64,000 nt of DNA from Candidatus Ruthia magnifica str. Cm (Calyptogena magnifica) (lineage in GTDB: Bacteria; Pseudomonadota; Gammaproteobacteria; PS1; Pseudothioglobaceae): the NCBI RefSeq assembly GCF_000015105.1, contig NC_008610.1, positions 1,096,783-1,160,782 on the forward strand. Direction: 5' to 3'. Shown piece after piece: positions 60,952-64,000 of this stretch; the first letter of the stretch is position 1, and every line of letters begins with the position of its first letter. Under the pieces are notes generated by a model. That model was not told the DNA's origin, did no database searches, and saw only the letters and a list, made by a program, of their open reading frames with translations. A program made the position numbers and the translations under genes.

Positions 60952-62264
60952 TTATATTCTAATATATATTTTAGAAAAGCTTACAACATAAAATTAACAG
61001 AGTAAATTACTATTTAAAAAAATTAGACTGTTTTGGCAAAGTATACGCTAAACACAGAACTTCCTTGCCAAGTATTACTTTTTAAATAAAACACTAGCAT
61101 ACGCTTTTGCGCATGTGTTAAACAATCACTAATACAAGATTAGTTCCATTTTTTTACCGATAAAACACTTAATTAGTCATGTTAATGCCTTACAGGAATG
61201 AAAAACCATAGTCTCGAACCTCAAAACATACATTCAAACCTTCTGGTCCTTTTCATAAAAAACATAATTTTTATGACATGTAACATACAGCATGTATCAT
61301 TTTTCATTAATATCAAATTAAAACAAAGACTAATAATTTCAATACCAAGTATTAGCACCTTTGATGATATTTTGGTAATCATTTTCATCGTAAAAAATAT
61401 GATTAATTGCCACACACCTCATGGGCTAACTTAGTGCTTTCTAGACGTGAAAGCGTAATAATATTACCTATTTTTTCTGACTGATCATAAGATGATTGCA
61501 TAGCTCATGTAATGCATTAAAAATAATACTTTTACACATCATTGATATCATCCAAAATGCTAAAAAATAACTAATGGCGCTTGAATAAATTTATTTTTCC
61601 ATAATGACTACTAGTAATACAGAAATATCCATTTGAAAATCTTAAATAATTTGTTGTATTTTAAATCATAATTTCGGTTTTTTCTGAAAAAACATAAATA
61701 CAATTATTCTTATGCTTCACTTAACTCATCTACAAAATCTTTATATAGAAGAACTCTTAAATAATGCATTGCTTAGCTCTCTCTTTGTTTTTTCTGGTGA
61801 ATTTCTACTTTGGACTTAGGTAATTGTTCAAACAAATCTTCAACAATTAAACTGTCTTTATTATCATAGACATTTCTAGTATAATCAGCAATTAATTGTT
61901 ATCTCTTCAATATAAAGCAGTTAATTTTAAAGTTTTAAAAAAATTATTGGTTTAAATTGCAATTAGAAGCTTTTCATCCTGATCAGATTAGCTCCTTAAA
62001 TTATCATATACTAAACACATCAGGTCTATTTTATGCAAAAAACTTTCCGTTAAAGTATCCATGGTTAGGTGTTAAATTGAGAGTCTATTACTAATACCAA
62101 CAACAATATAAGTCATAATAACTTATTTTTAATAATCAAAGATAAAATCTTAAAAATATTCTTTCCACACGATACCGCCAATTCGTTTCATGTTCAGATA
62201 TAAACTCTCTAAATAATACATCAATTTATTAAAAAATTATTGATACGAGACACTTATCAAAAAG
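60952..62264. other. gene-free decayed DNA
   Basis: About 1.3 kb without an intact gene. On the minus strand pieces such as ADYTRNVYDNKDSLIVEDLF (61893-61834), followed by EQLPKSKVEIHQKKQRE, read like real protein but stop after about 40 codons, and I cannot assign a family. Another piece near 61450-61400 reads LSRLESTKLAHEVCG. The 78-codon plus-strand frame at 61198 looks accidental. Confidence 0.4.
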
Positions 62265-62350
62265 TGGTGCCGATGGCCGGAATCGAACCGACACAAGCAT
62301 AGCTTACTACCCCCTCAAAGTAGCGCGTCTACCAATTCCGCCACATCGGC
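62265..62350 (-). tRNA. leuU: tRNA-Leu (anticodon GAG)
   Basis: The minus strand folds as a class II tRNA. The acceptor strand GCCGATG pairs with CATCGGC. The D arm contains GGAATTGGTAGAC. The anticodon stem CTACT with loop TTGAGGG gives anticodon GAG. A long variable arm follows (AAGCTATGCTT), then the T arm GTGTCGGTTCGATTCCGGC. The terminal CCA is encoded (62265-62267). It reads the CUC/CUU codons and lies just downstream of secG, the usual secG-tRNA-Leu pair. Confidence 0.95.
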
Positions 62351-62369
62351 ATATAAGTTAGAATAATTA

Positions 62370-62738
62370 CTAGTTTGAAATATCACTAATATCTGATTCA
62401 GTTAAAATGGGCGTAACAACCATAGGTACGTCAGACGGAACTGCACCTTCTATTGTTGTAACTCGCTCCATAACACTTGTTAGTTCGTTATTAACACTAC
62501 TATCATTGGTTGCTAAATAAGCCAACGTCAAACTGGTTAGAAAAAAGCCAAAAGCCAAACTAGTAGTCAGCTTGTAAAGAAATGAATTTGCACCTCGTGC
62601 ACCAAAAACCGAACCAGAAGTACCCGCACCAAAAGCAGTACCTGCATCAGCACCTTTACCATGTTGTATTAAAATTAAAGCAATTAAACCTAATGCCAAT
62701 AGTATATGAACAACTAAAATAAGTTGAAACGACATCAT
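62370..62738 (-). CDS. secG: protein translocase subunit SecG
   Basis: The 122-residue membrane protein is part of SecYEG. The first helix (LILVVHILLALGLIALIL) is followed by the conserved QHGKGADAGTAFGAGTSG and VFGARGANSFLYK, then a second helix and a short acidic tail. Its ATG overlaps the tpiA stop by one base (TAATG), so the two are coupled, and tRNA-Leu follows 19 bases downstream. Confidence 0.95.
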   Translation of the reverse strand: MMSFQLILVVHILLALGLIALILIQHGKGADAGTAFGAGTSGSVFGARGANSFLYKLTTSLAFGFFLTSLTLAYLATNDSSVNNELTSVMERVTTIEGAVPSDVPMVVTPILTESDISDISN

Positions 62739-63484
62739 TAACCTGCTTTACAAATTTGTAAGAAATCTTGTGCTTTAAGTGAAGCACCACCTATTAGACC
62801 GCCATCAATATCTTTACAATTAAGTAATTCAGCTGCGTTTCTAGAATTCATGCTACCGCCATAAAGAATTGAGGTTATTTGTGCAATATCAGCGTCGTAT
62901 TCAGCTAACATTGAGCGAATAAAGGCATGTGTATCTTGTGCTTGCTGTGGCGTTGCGGTAACATTTGTACCAATTGCCCAAACAGGCTCATAAGCCACAA
63001 TAATATTTTTAAACGCCTCAATACCAACCCGATCAATCACTACTTGAATTTGTTTTGAAACAACCGATTTCGTATTATTAGACTCTCTATCTTCTAACAA
63101 TTCACCGATACAGAAAAGTGGGGTTAAATTATTATCCAATGCAACTTGTACTTTTTGCGCAACAATCTCATCGGTTTCACCATAAAGACTTCTACGCTCT
63201 GAATGACCTACAATAACGTATTTTGCACCAAAATCTTTAATCATATCAGCACTAATTTCACCCGTAAAAGCACCTAATTTATTGACATTTAAGTTTTGTG
63301 CACCTAAATTAAGTTGTGAATCTACAACCAATACTTCAACCTGTGACATATAAAGTGAAGGCACACAAACGATGACTTTGGATTTAACATCTGCCATGCC
63401 TGAAAGAATACCTATAACCAATGTATTGGTCGCTTCTTTTGAGGCATTCATTTTCCAATTACCCGCTATGATTATTTGACGCAT
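62738..63484 (-). CDS. tpiA: triosephosphate isomerase
   Basis: The 248-residue enzyme interconverts dihydroxyacetone phosphate and glyceraldehyde-3-P, used in glycolysis and the Calvin cycle. Motifs are the catalytic Lys in AGNWKMNAS, the catalytic His in IVGHSERRSLYGE, the catalytic Glu in VAYEPVWAIGT with loop 6 following, and the phosphate loop LYGGSMNSRNAAELL. The tpiA-secG-tRNA-Leu order is common in gammaproteobacteria. Confidence 0.97.
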   Translation of the reverse strand: MRQIIIAGNWKMNASKEATNTLVIGILSGMADVKSKVIVCVPSLYMSQVEVLVVDSQLNLGAQNLNVNKLGAFTGEISADMIKDFGAKYVIVGHSERRSLYGETDEIVAQKVQVALDNNLTPLFCIGELLEDRESNNTKSVVSKQIQVVIDRVGIEAFKNIIVAYEPVWAIGTNVTATPQQAQDTHAFIRSMLAEYDADIAQITSILYGGSMNSRNAAELLNCKDIDGGLIGGASLKAQDFLQICKAG

Positions 63485-64000
63485 AATAATTATCTTTAAA
63501 AAATTGAGATGATGTTACGCTATTTAGTTATAAAAATCAATCCTAAGGTATTAATGTCAAGATTTAAAACCAAAATATAAGACCAATAAAGCCATTAAAA
63601 TACCAAAAAAAATACATAAAATCTAACGCTGAATTAAATGATACTGACAAAGACACATTTTTAAAAAGCATCACTAAAATCATGAGTATTACTTTAGCAA
63701 GTTTTGATTTTAAATCATTCAATAAATTAATCACCAAAACTTTAGACAATTAACCATTTTTTTTGTCTTAAAAAATAACAAAATTGTTGTTAACAACAAT
63801 TCATCAATTGAACCTAATTGTATCTACAATCAATTCAATCTTTAATTCATTTTATAATCAAAAATATGCACCAATAAAGTAACTACAGTAATAATGAATA
63901 GTAAAAAAACGTCGAAATGACAGCTGCCAAAACCATATGGAAAAAATTCCACAATAATTTTTCAAACCACCCATTGATTAACCTAATATCCATAACATAA
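63485..64000. other. gene-free stretch at the window end
   Basis: No supported gene is visible. A minus-strand 61-codon frame (63749-63564) and a plus-strand frame without a start codon ending at 63753 overlap each other, and neither has a clear ribosome binding site. The plus-strand frame reads AELNDTDKDTFLKSITKIMS and could be the end of a lost gene. Promoters for tpiA are presumably in this stretch but no consensus pair stands out. Confidence 0.35.

Noticed and set aside
61198..61434. 78-codon plus-strand frame
   Set aside because: Composition is Ile/Lys/Asn-rich and typical of random AT-rich DNA, with no RBS or context.
63564..63749. 61-codon minus-strand frame near the window end
   Set aside because: Hydrophobic random-looking composition. 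The opposite strand has an equally open frame without a start, so neither is supported.

Overview
The window looks like part of the chromosome of a sulfur-oxidising gammaproteobacterial symbiont, most likely from the vesicomyid clam symbiont / SUP05 group (Ca. Ruthia or Ca. Vesicomyosocius type). This is inferred from AT-rich sequence, gammaproteobacterial gene blocks (smg-topA, rpmH-rnpA-yidD-yidC, atpIBEFHAGDC, accB-accC, ubiE-ubiJ-ubiB), a sulfide:quinone oxidoreductase, a secreted repeat protein resembling sulfur globule envelope proteins, and many decaying genes between intact housekeeping genes. No database search was possible, so the taxon is an inference.

Layout. 0-9 kb: folA; maf-mfd; pfkB-type kinase; ispH with a decayed fkpB in front; accD, trpA, hemE. 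10-17.9 kb: rpmE, a CcoI-type copper ATPase, an unknown exported protein with glmU, then trpB-trpF with two unknown genes. 18-25 kb: topA-smg, a decayed dprA, rpmH-rnpA-yidD-yidC. 25-27 kb: a TauD-family dioxygenase, ampD, kdsC and a broken gene. 27-34 kb: the complete F-type ATP synthase operon. 34-37.5 kb: sqr, decayed recN, nadK. 37.5-41.4 kb: grpE, a degraded restriction-modification locus, a second copy of the grpE 3' end, and a decayed tandem-thioredoxin gene. 41.4-51.3 kb: dsbD, then a tight run aroQ-accB-accC-argC-erpA-citrate synthase-ubiE-(frameshifted ubiJ)-ubiB. 51.4-58.2 kb: rplY-pth-ychF-gpmI-rpe-rpsB-tsf. 58.2-62.3 kb: gene-poor, with a decayed LytTR regulator and the sulfur-globule-like gene with its own promoter and terminators. 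62.3-63.5 kb: tRNA-Leu(GAG), secG, tpiA.

The intact genes describe a small autonomous metabolism: sulfide oxidation feeding quinone, quinone synthesis, ATP synthase, fatty-acid initiation, tryptophan, arginine, shikimate and heme synthesis, peptidoglycan and Kdo. The broken genes fall largely in DNA uptake and recombination (dprA, recN), restriction-modification, regulation (LytTR) and redundant folding or thiol helpers (fkpB, thioredoxin-like). That is the pattern expected of an intracellular symbiont in ongoing genome reduction.

The most notable structure is the restriction-modification remnant at about 38.5-40.1 kb. It is bracketed by the intact grpE 3' end and a diverged, still-open duplicate of the same 3' end, which fits insertion with a long target duplication. 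Other notable items are a DsbD with two complete alpha domains, an S2 protein with a C-terminal DNA/RNA-binding-like extension, and the sulfur-globule-like protein with two different repeat blocks.
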